Origin: Dicyema japonicum
Taxonomy: Eukaryota; Dicyemida; Rhombozoa; Dicyemidae
Length of the DNA: 64,000 nucleotides
Reading direction: 5' to 3'
Assembly: GCA_011109175.1 (NCBI GenBank)
Contig: RDEW01000013.1
Coordinates: 1,188,912 to 1,252,911 of the forward strand
A program made the position numbers and the translations under genes. How positions within the stretch are numbered: the first letter of the stretch is position 1; each line of letters starts with the position of its first letter. A model generated the notes under the pieces. That model ran no database searches, had not been told where the DNA came from, and worked only from the letters and a program-made list of their open reading frames with translations. Shown one piece after another: positions 1 to 10,660 of the stretch.

Positions 1-999
1 TTTTCTGCACCTCTCCTTGGCAAATCATATCATAGCGTTTACTGCACTGAACAGAGACTTAATCGCTAGTGATGTGTCAGATCTAATTAAAATAGATTTC
101 CTAAGAAAAATCTGTTGATGCAATCAACAAATTTGTCCTTGAGTCTCTTGTACCTATTAGTCTATTGGGAGTTCCCTTTTAACAATTTCTTAAGGGAAAT
201 GTCATCAGTCGGTTAGCAAACTCTTCAGCTTTATCATGCGGACTGAATGCCGAATTTTTAGCATTTTGCTGATTTCATTTATTTGGCTCCGAATTTTTTT
301 TAATTTTATTGCCCAAGGATCAATGTGTTAAAAGAGAAAAAATGTCCTCTGCTGACTAAGTGATCTCAAATCATTAAGAGATCGCAGATTTGAATGCATA
401 GCTAATCTATTTGCAGGGGGAACATGCTAGAATTATCAACTGCGTTTACTGTCCTCCCCTTATCAACAACGATTAATTGGTGAGAAGATTATTTCAGTAC
501 GTCTACTTTAAGTAATTAAGTTATGTGCGAAAATAATAATATGAACGGTAGGGTTTGTCAACAGACTTCTACACAGACAGCCTCACAAGAAATCAACAAA
601 ATCATGGTTATATTTGAAACTCATGGTTAAGTCTCAAATACTTTAGTTCGGTCTTTGTAACCTCGAATAAGATTTTCGATAGTTCCACCAACCTTGCAAA
701 TTTTTCCTTCCACCACAGAAAAAGGGTACACGAAAATTTACCTCGTAAGCATGCTTCAGAGCAAATTGCGAGTTTTCTCAGATTTTTTAAAAATTAACTG
801 TCTCCTTTTCGGTTCGTACCGTTGTTCTTAACCGTTGAACATTCAAGGAAATATTGGGAAGTAGATGATATTAAAAATGGTCTCCTACTCGATTTTAACT
901 TTCTAACTCATAACAGAGCGTTTGTAGCTTTTTTTTTCGTATTTCGGAATGATTCATGAAAATACCTCCCTGGTCAATTGAGAGGGCAAGGTATTTCAA
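1..999. other. No gene recognised; possible LINE debris
   Basis: No convincing coding frame is seen. A short minus-strand stretch near 200-270 reads FSPHDKAEEFANRL, which resembles the segment ahead of the reverse transcriptase in many LINEs. It lies on the wrong side of the RT motif at 1180-1300 to belong to the same collinear copy. Confidence 0.3.
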
Positions 1000-1330
1000 A
1001 GCCTTCTTCTGAGATATGTTTTGTAACGTGTCTTTATTTAATTAGCCTCCTGCTTCCATTTATCCTCACCACACTACGCTTCTCATCTGCGACTAAAAGA
1101 AAGTTTTCATTACACAAATCTTCGATCAGTTCCATATATTTCTTAAACCGTTGGGTTTAAAGAGACATGATAAGTTATGACGTCATCAGCGTACATCAAG
1201 ATTTCTGTACGTGGGTTTTCTTGGGAAGGCAATTTACTCATTACAATGTTAATAGAAGAGGACTGAGAACTGAATTCCTATCGACACCTCTGTTCAGTCA
1301 AATTTCACGAGAATCATATTTTAAAAATTA
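1000..1330 (-). pseudogene. LINE reverse transcriptase relic
   Basis: The minus strand encodes GVDRNSVLSPLL (about 1297-1261), matching the RT 'PQGSVLSPLLF' motif. It then encodes ILMYADDVITYHV (about 1200-1165), which carries the YADD catalytic box. Stops and frame changes lie between the two, so this is a fossil of a non-LTR retrotransposon and not a working gene. The RT family is clear; the clade is not. Confidence 0.75.
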
Positions 1331-1349
1331 AAAATTGATTTATTATCCT

Positions 1350-1950
1350 TATTTTTTACCACATGGTGCAATGTGGTGTTATAAGGCTAGTTTGTTACAT
1401 AATATTTTCCTTCCTTTCGATGGCGTCCTTGGAATCATTTTACTGATGAGACGCTCAATGCCTGGCCGACATCAAGAGGATCCAATTCTTCTTTTCCGGG
1501 GAGACAAGTTCTGGAATTAAATTAAATTAATTAACCCCGGATACACCGAGAAAAAAGTTAAAGTAAACAACTAATTAAGTGTATCCAGTTTCCATTTATA
1601 CAGAAACAGACTCCATTGGAAATCAGCATAAAACGAATAAGACGTCCATCCTTGCAGTTGTGGAAACCCCTCAAGTGGAGTGGGGGAGAGCAAATGATCC
1701 TTTTTTGTGCCGGCCAGGCACTGGGCGCCACCTGGACAGGTGGATCACATGACGCCACTCTAATAGAAAGAGAGATGAGAAACAGACAAACAAACATAAA
1801 ATTTAATCCATTAGGCATGCAGCACCACATGGCGCCACGCGACAAAATTTTTTTTTTCTGGAATAATGGAATGAGTCAGGATAAAGGAGTTAGTTTGTTT
1901 GGTCCCTTGATCTTTGAAATAATTTTTATTCAATTAATTTAATTATTCAA
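1350..1950 (+). repeat. SINE-like repeat M2, split by a nested M1 copy
   Basis: The pieces 1350-1517 and 1865-1950 together match M2 copies at 33917-34145 and 39610-39835. They share the head 'atggcgtc..ttggat', the centre 'cctggccg.catcaaga' and the tail '..ttagtttgg..' ending in AATT-rich sequence. The inserted 338 bp is an M1 element. M1 and M2 share their 5' half and differ in their 3' half, which suggests related non-autonomous retroelements. Confidence 0.7.
1518..1855 (-). mobile_element. SINE-like repeat M1, complete, with target duplication
   Basis: A 338-bp element on the minus strand runs from a head 'cgcgtggcgccatgtggtg' to a tail 'gtgtatccggggtt' plus AATTT repeats. It is flanked by a 9-bp direct repeat, ttctggaat (1509-1517 and 1856-1864), that lies inside M2. 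Other copies are at 37450-37775 (+) and 47803-48118 (-), with diverged ones near 28.4, 35.2 and 43.0 kb. The tail and target duplication fit LINE-driven retroposition. No clear tRNA B box is seen, so the origin of the head is open. Confidence 0.75.
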
Positions 1951-2014
1951 AAATAAAATTTCTTTTCAACAACATTCATTTTTTTAAATAGTTATCCGAA
2001 AATTAAATCTCCAA

Positions 2015-3080
2015 ATCAGCCACCTCTCGAATCCGCCGCATATTTTCGAAAATACAAAATTTCTTATGAGAAATCCTCGAATCCGCCAATTTCTCGAATC
2101 CGCCCATTTTTAAAAATATTTATTTTTTATTTTTTTAATTCAAAAATACTTCTAAATGAGACATTATCATTTTTGTCTTGTTGGTCTTAATGAAACGTAA
2201 TTGACAAGATTAAAAAATTCTGAAAAACTCCAAATTATAAAATTTATCGATCAAAATCCAGGGATTTCGCTTACAAGAGTGTTCAAAATCTTTCAGACAG
2301 ATTCAGACGTGTTATTTAAATGACCTGAGGAGCAAAAGGAATGTTTCCACCTTGTTTTTTCAGAATTATCTCGGAATCCATATTTGAAATTCAATGAAAT
2401 CGATGAGGATATCATGTCATGGATTAAACTTATGGAAACCAAAGGAGCAATTCTTAATGACGCGATTACAAAGGCGGAGGGTTTATAAAGAAACACCAAA
2501 TAGCTGATTTTAAAGCCAGTAGTGGATGGCTAGAGAATTTAAAGGACGAAATGGGTTGAAATTGATAAAAACTTTATGGAGAATCATTTTCAGAGAATTT
2601 CTCAAATTCCGAAGTTAATGATTTTTTCAATAATATAAAACCAAAAATAAAATAAATGGTCGAGATAATGTCTATAATGCAAATGAGACTAGATTATTTA
2701 AAAAACTCTTATATGCAAAAGCATTTGCAAGATAAAGAGATTCTGGCATAAATTATTGAAGGATAGAACATCGATAATGCTTTGTTAAAATTGGTACTAA
2801 TAAACTAACACCATTCATAATTGGAAAATTCAAAAACCCTAGGTGCTTTAAAAATTTTAGCTAGCAAAGTTTTATAACCCATAATAATTCCAGAAGATGA
2901 GTTTTTCTCTATTAGTATACAGAGAATAAAGAGATCCTTGAAAATTTGGATAAAATTGATGAAGACAGAATGCATTAATGGTGGAGGACAATAGAATGAA
3001 CAAGTTGTTTTAGACTGCAATGCAGTGAATGCTGTCTATACACTGAGGAAATACTTCAAACAGAAGAATGAAGTTGAACT
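2015..3080 (+). pseudogene. pogo/Tigger-like DNA transposon relic
   Basis: The plus strand holds fragments of a CENP-B/pogo transposase. DFKASSGWLENLK (about 2508-2550) matches the second helix-turn-helix of the DNA-binding region. VYNANETRLF (about 2670-2700) matches the catalytic 'NADETGLF' motif, with the first catalytic Asp changed to Asn. The stretch at 2020-2100 repeats 'tctcgaatccgcc', a typical Tigger-type terminal motif. Many stops and frameshifts make it a fossil. The right end is uncertain. Confidence 0.65.
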
Positions 3081-3590
3081 AAACTTATGGTTCTATGTTC
3101 GACTCTTGCTGCTGTATATTCAAACTGATGGTTTCACACATCTATGAATCTAAGGGTTTGACTTGCATTTACTCGTAAACGAAGCAGGGGTTAAAATTAT
3201 TTACTTCAGCAATAACTTATTTAATAACCTAAAACGGGATGACACATGTTATTAATTCATATGGGACTGAATCGAATCTTGCTGCTGTACATTCAAAGGG
3301 TTCGACTTCTACGATTCTAAGGTTTCGACGGGTGACGTCGTCATCAGTGAATTGATCGAATTAGAGGGTTAAAAAATCTCAATACTCATAGTAAAAAGGT
3401 TTTAAACAGCAAACAAAATTTTCATTATTGGATTATTGGTTTTAGAATCAGGATTGGTAATTATATTAATGTTCTCGATATCAGATAGAGTATATTCTCT
3501 AGGCTGTTTGCTGTATGAAGGCAAAATACATTTTTTAAATTTGCATGCACATCGCGTTAAATATAAAAGAACACATACGTTAGCAAATTA

Positions 3591-4031
3591 ATGTTAACTT
3601 TACTGATGACATTGGTTTCTTTAGTAATTAACAGCGTACCAATAAATTCAACTCAAAGATTACAAGGTAATTTTATAATAGTTGATTTTACTAGATCAAC
3701 AATGTGAAAGAAAGGCTATTAGGCTTGCAGTGCGAATTGACGAATGTAGGGGATAATCTTGGAATTAAAATCCAGCGTTGATGCTATCCGAAATGAGAAT
3801 GAAGATAATTCTAACGAAGAATATAATAATTTAATGTATTATTGCACATTAGGGTATCTTCGGGAACATTATGAACATTTAAAAAGGGATAACCCAACGA
3901 CTTATTGTGGCCAAATTCCCTATCTAAAGATAGCACTGTTAATGATTTACGATAACGTGAAAGCCACAAATACAAGATTAAGTGAGTACACTACATGTGT
4001 AAATAGTACACCGTCTAATCATGATAATTAG
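3591..4031 (+). pseudogene. Small secreted Cys-containing protein, copy A
   Basis: Exon 1 (3591-3666) encodes a signal peptide starting MLTLLMTLVSLVINS. A 28-nt GT-AG intron (3667-3694, gtaatt...ttttactag) follows, then exon 2 from 3695, in frame through the splice. Exon 2 encodes a charged domain with Cys in QCER, DEC, YYC, TYC and TTCVNS contexts and ends at 4031. After DEC there is a one-base deletion relative to copies B and C (9 instead of 10 bases before 'tctt'), which shifts the frame. An intact product would be about 135-145 aa and secreted. I recognise no known family. The frame is preserved over most of exon 2 in three copies, which suggests past coding use. Confidence 0.55.
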
Positions 4032-4141
4032 TTAACTAATGGATAATTTCACTTTTCCGATTAAATAGTTCTTTATTCATTAAACAATTAGAGTGGCATT
4101 AGCAATAATTCAGGCTATAGCTGGCCGGACATAGGAAACTA

Positions 4142-4354
4142 ATGAAATACTCATCCTTTAAAGATCGTTCCGTTTTGTCTAATTGTCTCTATTATATCTG
4201 GACTGAAAGAATTGGGAAACGAGTTTTAATGAAATTGGTTATTCGATTTAGAAATTTTAAAGTTCCTCGGATTTGGCGTAGTTTGTTGCTATCACAATGT
4301 CTCTTGAAAACAGAGTCTGATTTGTTGCTAACTTATTTTTCTTTGAATTATTAA
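4142..4354 (+). CDS. Conserved open frame downstream of secreted gene, copy A
   Basis: This 70-codon frame starts MKYSSFKD and contains RIGKRVLMKLVIRF. It is also open at 13119-13334 and 19597-19803, with length differences in multiples of three. That is consistent with a 3' exon of the secreted-protein gene or a separate small protein. There is no signal peptide and no recognised domain. It could also be non-coding sequence that has not yet decayed. Confidence 0.3.
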   Translation: MKYSSFKDRSVLSNCLYYIWTERIGKRVLMKLVIRFRNFKVPRIWRSLLLSQCLLKTESDLLLTYFSLNY

Positions 4355-4859
4355 AAGAGCACAAAATAAATTTTCATGCTAAATTTAACAAAATTAGATA
4401 TTAATAGTTAAATGAATCCAAAATTATCTTTACATCAGATTTTTAAGGAGAAAACGATTTATCATGAAACAAGACAATCAAAATTATCCAGCTGATCAAA
4501 TGGAATGGCTGTTTATTAGGACAACTGCCAGAGAAATCTATTGGAACAACCATTCAGTTTCCAGATGCTCATTATAGAGCATAAACTTTTTTTTGCTTTA
4601 ACTCAAAAAACAACATTTTTAGGATTTTTAGAATTGCTATTTTTATAATCTGATATGAAAATAATAATATATTCACCATTATAGCTGTTCTTTCTCTTAT
4701 CATGTTCTACTAGAGTGGTGTGTTATGATATACCTGTTTCCTGCTGCGGCCAGTGCTAGAGTATCATGATAAAGGATTATCTGTTTTCTCACACTCCTTG
4801 TGAGTGCTTCCAAAAGCAAGGATGAAAAGTCTTATTCATTTTTCATCGTTTCTAGATTC

Positions 4860-5720
4860 ACTTAAGTGGAATATTGGTACGTCTGTGTTTCATCGCTGCG
4901 GAATCGGATTTTTCCGCATTTTCCGCCCTTTATGAAAAAGTTTCCTAACTCCTTACAGATACGTTGGGACCCCTGGCGATTTATCAACGTTTCCGTTTCT
5001 GAAAAAAGACTGGGATGGATATGGTGTCTGATTGCATTTGCTACATGATCATCCGCAAGAGCGTTCACACTTGCTAGACCTACAAGGGGGAAGAGTGAAT
5101 CTCTAAGTAGAACATGCATATTCAATCGTCGTTAGTATAACTTGGAGATATAGTTTGCAGATACAAGCAGTAGCTGGAAAGGCATCTTCTTATGTAACTT
5201 TTAAGACGCTCCATTTTCGAAGACCCTTTGTTAACAGTTCTTCCTTGTTTTTTAAAACGTCATAAGAAAGTCAAATGTCACTCCAAAGATCTACTGGATT
5301 CGCGTATAAGGAATCGGAATGTTTTATGAGGAATATCTCAAGTCCACCCTTAAATCTCCTGTCTTTAGTAAATAGGCAGAACTGAGACATTGATGCAGAC
5401 ACAAACAACAAATTAACGGATAGCCAGTCACACACCTGGTTGAGGTGTGATTGAACCACCACCGCATCCCTGGAAAGAAATTCCTCCCTTGCAGCAATAA
5501 TCAGGTCGTCCGCGTAGGATAAACACATAGTGTCTTGATCTTTGGACCTCTATTAATTTCAAATGGGAAGGAATATGCTCCAACCTGATACAGCAAGTAT
5601 AAAGACATCTTAGATATTCATAGAGTGCCGGGGTGCATCATTGAAAAACTCATAGCGATCAGGAAAGAGACTATTAGCAAAGCTATCGTCCCTTCCCACC
5701 CTTGTTTTTGGAACCACTAT
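4860..5720 (-). pseudogene. Jockey-like LINE RT relic in unit X, copy A
   Basis: The minus strand reads LSYADDLIIAAREE (about 5520-5480), then SHLNQVCDWLSVN, and further downstream LYLQVILTTIEYAC (about 5155-5115). These match the RT catalytic box, the following helix and the 'LY...I...LEYA' stretch of jockey-like LINEs. Frame breaks are frequent. The same relic occurs at 13810-14650, and its 3' part at 20285-20585, so it was amplified as part of the array unit. Confidence 0.65.
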
Positions 5721-6471
5721 CGTTTTCATTAGTCTCATTTTGCTATGAGGGCCGCATTTTGTAATAATTTATATAAACTTTCTAACAATAGCCAGTGTCA
5801 ATATTGAGTACGAGCTTACCCAGGATTACCCTCGGAAACGGCTGAGACTATAAAGAAAAAGAAATACAAATGTATCGCTGGGCAGTTCATTTATGAACAA
5901 GTCGTCGTCAAATATTTGTACTCATTGGAAACAGATACTGACCCTGCTGAACCTTAATGGATCGTTTATCATGAGGAGGAAAAAATAAGAGAGAAAGGAG
6001 CTGGCTTATTAAACTCATTTCTTTCACGAATTAAAATAAATAAAAAACAAGTATTAGTGATAAATTTATGTGAAAACACAAGTAAAAAAGTTTGAAGAAT
6101 TGCAGATATTAATCAAATTATTTTTATTTTTTGTTAGATTTTTGCTTTAGGTTTGTAAAAGTATACAACTTTCGGAAGTGATTGAATGTTTAGAAGAAAG
6201 CCTGCATCTTCCACTTACCATGAAAATGAAAGAGGTGTGAGGCTCGGTAGATATAAGAAACTCTAAATTTAAGATCGAATGGAGATACGGGTTCGAATAT
6301 CGGAAAACAAAAAAAAACTTGGAAGATAAATATCAGAAACAGCATGTTTAGAATGATTCTAAGTATGTTGTTGATCATAATAAAAATAACAAAATTACGT
6401 GTTGGAATAAAGTATAACAATGAAGGACAAGTAAAGTTTATAAAAATGTAGGAATAAGCCATAATAGTCTT

Positions 6472-9074
6472 ATTATTATTATTATTATTTATTAAAGCAC
6501 TTTCACGAAAGCCACAATGATTATAGCCCCGCATGTGCAACACTCAAAGAAACAATATTTATAGTTAGTCTTTTCCATCTTCCTCTGTCGAATGCGAGTG
6601 ATCTCAATTCGTCCAGGTCGTCTCCCGTCTTTAGATTTTTTCTCACACGATTTAAGTCTTTGTTTAGGGCTGTCGGAAGTGTCGATCTAGGTCGTCCGCG
6701 GAAGGGTTTTTCGCATCTGTCAAAGTAATCTTCCATCGCTTTGTTAGCGGGTGCGTCCGGGTTCATTCTTAGTACATGCCCAAATAGCCTCCACCGGGCA
6801 TCTATCACATCCTTGCTGATGTAAGAACACATACACTTGTTGTAGATACCAGTGGTTGATATTCTACGTGGCCACTCCATTCCGAGTAAGCTTCTTAGTT
6901 GCCTTCTATGGAACGAATCCAGTTTCAATAGTTCTTTGTTGAAGGAACTTCCCCATGTCCCAGCGTTATACAGTAGGATCGGTTTCACAAACGCGTTGTA
7001 AAGCCTGCATCTGATGTCAATTCCAAGTCCTTTGGCCCTTAGCCATCCTTTCTTCAGTTTAGCCATTGCCGCATTTGCCAGTGTTTTCCTCCTTAGTACA
7101 TCTTCAGCGTCTCCTAGTAGAGAGCCGAGCTTATTAGTACGTCTCCATCTTTCATGAGTAATATCGTCTTCTCTTTTGATTTCCGTAATTTCAGTTTTGT
7201 TAACATTTACGCTGAGAAACCATTTCTCAAGCTCCGCAGGTGCATTTTCTAGCAGGTGTTGGAGTGCGGTCACATCCCGTGATACAAAATCCACATCATC
7301 CGCATAAGATGTCTCTTCTATGTCTCCTATATAGCATTTACGGAGGTCGCGGAGTGCAGATTCAAGGTATATGGTGAATAGTAAAGGGGAGAGGGAATCA
7401 CCCTGGGGTGTCCCAATCGTTGTTTTGAAACTGCGGGAAGTTGCTCCTTCTGTCCTCACAGATAGTCTTGTGTTCGCAAGTAGTAGTCTGATTATCCTAA
7501 CCGACGATTCATCCAATATTTGCTCAAGCACATTCATCAGTTTCTGTCTGTTTATTGAGTCGAAAGCTCTGGAGAGATCTATTCCCAACACGGTTGTTGC
7601 GCTCTTGAATCTTTGGTGCGTTGCGCAGCGCCATCTGTGGCTCCATACAATGTCTGCCGTAGACCTCCCTTCTCGGAACCCACTTTGACTTGCTGGTAGG
7701 TATAGATCCGCCACACCCTTTATCCGGCTTAGTGCAATGTTTGCCAGCACCTTGCGTATCGAATTCAGAAGTATTATCGGGCGGAGATTTTCTACTGGTC
7801 CTTTTGATTTGTTCGGTTTTTGTATGGGTATTAATAATCCATTTCCAAGTCCTAGATCGGTATTAGTTTCAAAGACGTCATTTAGGGTTTTTGCAATTGT
7901 GTCGCTAAGTTTTTTTGGCCCATATTTTAGGAGCTCAGGGCTTATGTTGTCCGGCCCAGCACTCTTGTTGTTCTTCAGTTTATTTATCGCTAATTCCACC
8001 TCTTCCACTGTGATTGGGATTTTTAGCGCCTTTGCTTCTCCCTGGAAAGGGGGAAAGTCATTATTTTCTTTATTCAACAGTGTTTCGAAGTGTCGTGCAA
8101 TCAATTCTGCTTTTTCTTCCGGGTTACCCACTTTGTCCTTTCTTTGTCCGCAGCAGCCGCAAAGCCGCATACATCCTTGAATTGTCTTTTAGGCATTCCA
8201 CATCTTTTAATAGGGATGTAATAATTTCCCGTGAGTGTTTTCTGTTCATCTTTTTGATTTTCCACTTTAGTTCCCTTTGTTGGATATTAAGCTCTTTTTT
8301 TTACTCTCGTCTGACGTGTTTGCCGCTTTTAGTCGTAGCTCTCTGCAATGCTTTGCCATATTTGGCACGTTCGGGTGGTGATCCAATTTTAGGGCGTGAT
8401 GATTTCGAACTCCAAGGCATATTTTGGCCGACTTGGAGATTGCCTGTTTTGTTTGATCCCACATAGTTCGTACTGATGATTCCGGTGCGGTTTTCACCAT
8501 AAGAGTCTCGATTTGTTCGTGATATTTAGCTCTACAAGTTTGCTCTAACCACAATTTTTCTGTCTGAAAGTATATATTGGGTCTTTGTCTCGCCTTCTTC
8601 GCGTTTTCAATGTATTTTTTACCAGTCAGGTGCTTTTTTACACAAAGTTTTGCAATGACGATCCTGTGGTCGCTGTCGGTTGTTGTTCCCTGGTAGGAAC
8701 GTGCATCATTTATCAGGTGTTTATCAGACTTTAGGCAGATAATGTAGTCGATTTGATTATATATATTCACGGTCTCTCCGACAGAGTTTTTTCTTTGTCC
8801 GTGCCACGTCGTCTTGTGGCAAGCTGAGTGCGTAAATGCCGTGTTGCACAGGAAAAGGCTATTTGCCTCACAGAAGTTTACCAGAGAGGCTCCAGATGCA
8901 TTTCTCCTTCCGCGTCCGTGTCTTCCAATAGAGGATTCTTCGGGCCCCATTCGCATTCCGGCCTTTGCATTCATATCTCCCGCAACAAAGACAAGAGGCG
9001 AGGAAGCATTGTTAGAGTATGTGCTTGATAGTTCTGAGTAGAATTCCTCAGTTCACCGGGGTTCTTGATTACTC
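6472..9074 (-). mobile_element. 5'-truncated EN-RT LINE with TAA-repeat tail
   Basis: This non-LTR retrotransposon is on the minus strand. It ends in a (TAA)n-type 3' tail at 6472-6495 and is 5'-truncated at 9074 inside the endonuclease domain. The direct repeat gtctt flanks it (6467-6471 and 9075-9079). The uninterrupted site is visible at about 15430-15450, where '..atagtcttccagttaa..' runs through. It therefore inserted at the border between array half-units. Its last ~60 bp are shared with the tRNA-SINEs at 27120 and 57803. Confidence 0.85.
6521..9062 (-). pseudogene. LINE endonuclease/reverse transcriptase ORF, frameshifted
   Basis: Reading from 9062 downward, the frame gives the C-terminal part of an APE-type endonuclease: VFVAGDMNAKAG, then NQIDYIIC and the SDHR motif near 8660. 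A linker leads to the RT (8170-6521), with AGPDNISPELLKYG, GIDLSRAFDSINR, GTPQGDSLSPLLFTIYLE and SYADDVDF. The tail includes WRLFGHVLRMNPDAP and FRGRPRSTLPTALN and ends in AHAGL. The frame shifts about three times: near 9045, in the A-run near 8290, and near 8140. The 549-residue RT part is uninterrupted, so the insertion is recent or the indels are assembly errors. The tail resembles RTE/CR1-like elements; I do not assign a clade. Confidence 0.85.
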
Positions 9075-9206
9075 GTCTTTCAGTTATTATACCAAAGCAT
9101 GAACATTTCTAGTTTCCAGTTATTATACCATAGCATGAACATTTCTAGTTTCATAGAAACGGACTAGCCTGGATATTTCTTAGGAATAACGTGAACGACA
9201 TTGAAT

Positions 9207-10038
9207 CATTATTATTAAAAGCACTTTCACAGAGCCAAAGAACATTATATAAACAAAGGTTCCGTTTTTACCTCACATTTCGCTATTTGCTTCACTAGGC
9301 ATCTCCATCGCCCTATGTTTTGAGAATCTGTCTGTAGATCCTCTAGTTTTGTTCCAATTCCATTAAGTTCCTTGTTTAGAGCCACAGGGAGGGTGAATCT
9401 GGGCCTTCCTCTGAAAGATGGTATGTTCTCATTGTCAAAGTAATTATCCATTAATATATTTGCAGGGACGTTTATGTAGCATGTGCCAAAACAGTCTCTA
9501 TCTTGATTAAATAATGTCGATGCTAATTGTACTCGATTTTGCCAGAGAGTAGAATTTCTTATTTGAAATCTTCTTGGTCAACCTATGCCCATTAAATTGC
9601 GTAATTGTTTTCAATGAAATACATCTATTTTCTTGAGCTAGCTCTTTTTCCTCCAACTTTCGTCAATATATTTTAATAGCCCTGTGATTCTTATCTGTTC
9701 AGCCTTTTCCTGATTAACTCGCAGAGACCAATTCTTTAATTATCACAAAGATTTTATCTAGAGCAAGTCCAAGATCATTTTCTTACATAAAATCTATGTC
9801 ATCTGCATGTATAATCTCCATCGGCATGCATCCTTTATATTATGTTCTACAAGACTCAATGGCGCTTCGAGGTATACGGCGAATAGAACCGGAGATAGAG
9901 AGTCCCCCTGAGGTATTTAAACTTTTATCCCAAAAGGCTTCGTGTTCCCAACTCGTACAATTAATTCAGTATTAGATAATATGAAACGGACAAGTCTTGT
10001 GATATCCTCATCAAGGAAACTCCCAGCAACGCACAGAA
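9207..10038 (-). pseudogene. LINE relic in half Y1, with target duplication
   Basis: The minus strand encodes the LINE C-terminus MDNYFDNENIPSFRGRPRF and, upstream, a degraded RT. The 3' end 'attattattaaaagcacttt' matches the tail of the LINE at 6472-9074, so both belong to one family. The direct repeat acattgaat flanks it (9198-9206 and 10039-10047). Unoccupied sites are seen near 28945 and, diverged, near 24865, which confirms an insertion that predates the array duplication. Confidence 0.8.
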
Positions 10039-10329
10039 ACATTGAATAACGTGATTAACATTTTTTTTAAATAAAATAATTTTAATTTTCGAATAATATT
10101 AAATTTTATATAAATGATAGAGACTTTTCTTCCTAACTCCGTTTATTATCCGATAGGTTACGGGTGCCCCCAAATGGTAAGGAAAAGTTGATGGCTCTTT
10201 TCGTTTTTTTCCTGGATGCGTGACACCTTTTGGGAGAGCCCAAAAAATCACGTTAAGCACGTGTTAATTAGATGTAATTTTTTTTCATTTCAAACCGTCG
10301 TTCGAAAGAAAATCAAAAATTTTCATTGA

Positions 10330-10660
10330 TCCTGTCTAGATACTAGTAACAAGGTCTCCCTCAATTCTTGGTTTGATGTTCGACAGGCTGTTGAATTTCA
10401 ACTCCCGTGTAAGATAGTCCTTATTAAAGACCTGCAGAAGTTGAACGTTGTATGCGTGCTTGTCTGAAGGACTTCTTTGAAATTAGATGCTTCTGTTACA
10501 ACAATCTACCTGCAAACTATCGCCCCGGCTGTGGAGTACGCCGCTGTTGCGTGGAGATTCGCGTTGTAAAATACTACGCTACACAGACTCAATTAAATCT
10601 GGAAAACTATTCGTATGATTGGCCGTCATTCTGATCAATATTTACTCCTTACTCACGTAT
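10330..10660 (+). pseudogene. RT C-terminal relic in half Y1
   Basis: One plus frame reads TIYLQTIAPAVEYAAVAW (10500-10555), then a degraded RLN.IWKTIRMI. This is the 'LY...I.PV.EYA..AW ... L...Q....RMI' pattern after the RT domain of jockey-like LINEs. A different frame gives a Cys-rich open frame (10452-10634), which I regard as a shadow. The same relic is at 16870-17190. Confidence 0.6.

Larger units (their letters stand above)
3160..6471 (+). repeat. Array unit, half X, copy A
   Basis: This block recurs at 12150-15440 (copy B) and 18630-20588 (copy C) with high identity. It contains, in order, the secreted-protein gene, a conserved 3' open frame and a minus-strand LINE relic. Copy A is the most diverged and carries small indels. 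It ends at 6471, where a LINE inserted at the boundary with the next half-unit. Confidence 0.85.

Noticed and set aside
4866-5048. Plus frame MEYWYVCVSSLRN, repeated near 13819
   Set aside because: Antisense to a LINE RT relic; repeated only because the array unit is repeated.
7371-8466. Several plus-strand frames of 100-150 codons
   Set aside because: Shadows on the opposite strand of the LINE RT and endonuclease.
10452-10634. Cys-rich open frame, repeated at 16990-17172
   Set aside because: Another frame of the same DNA gives a good LINE motif (IAPAVEYAAVAW); the Cys-rich reading has no start context, signal peptide or splice partner.
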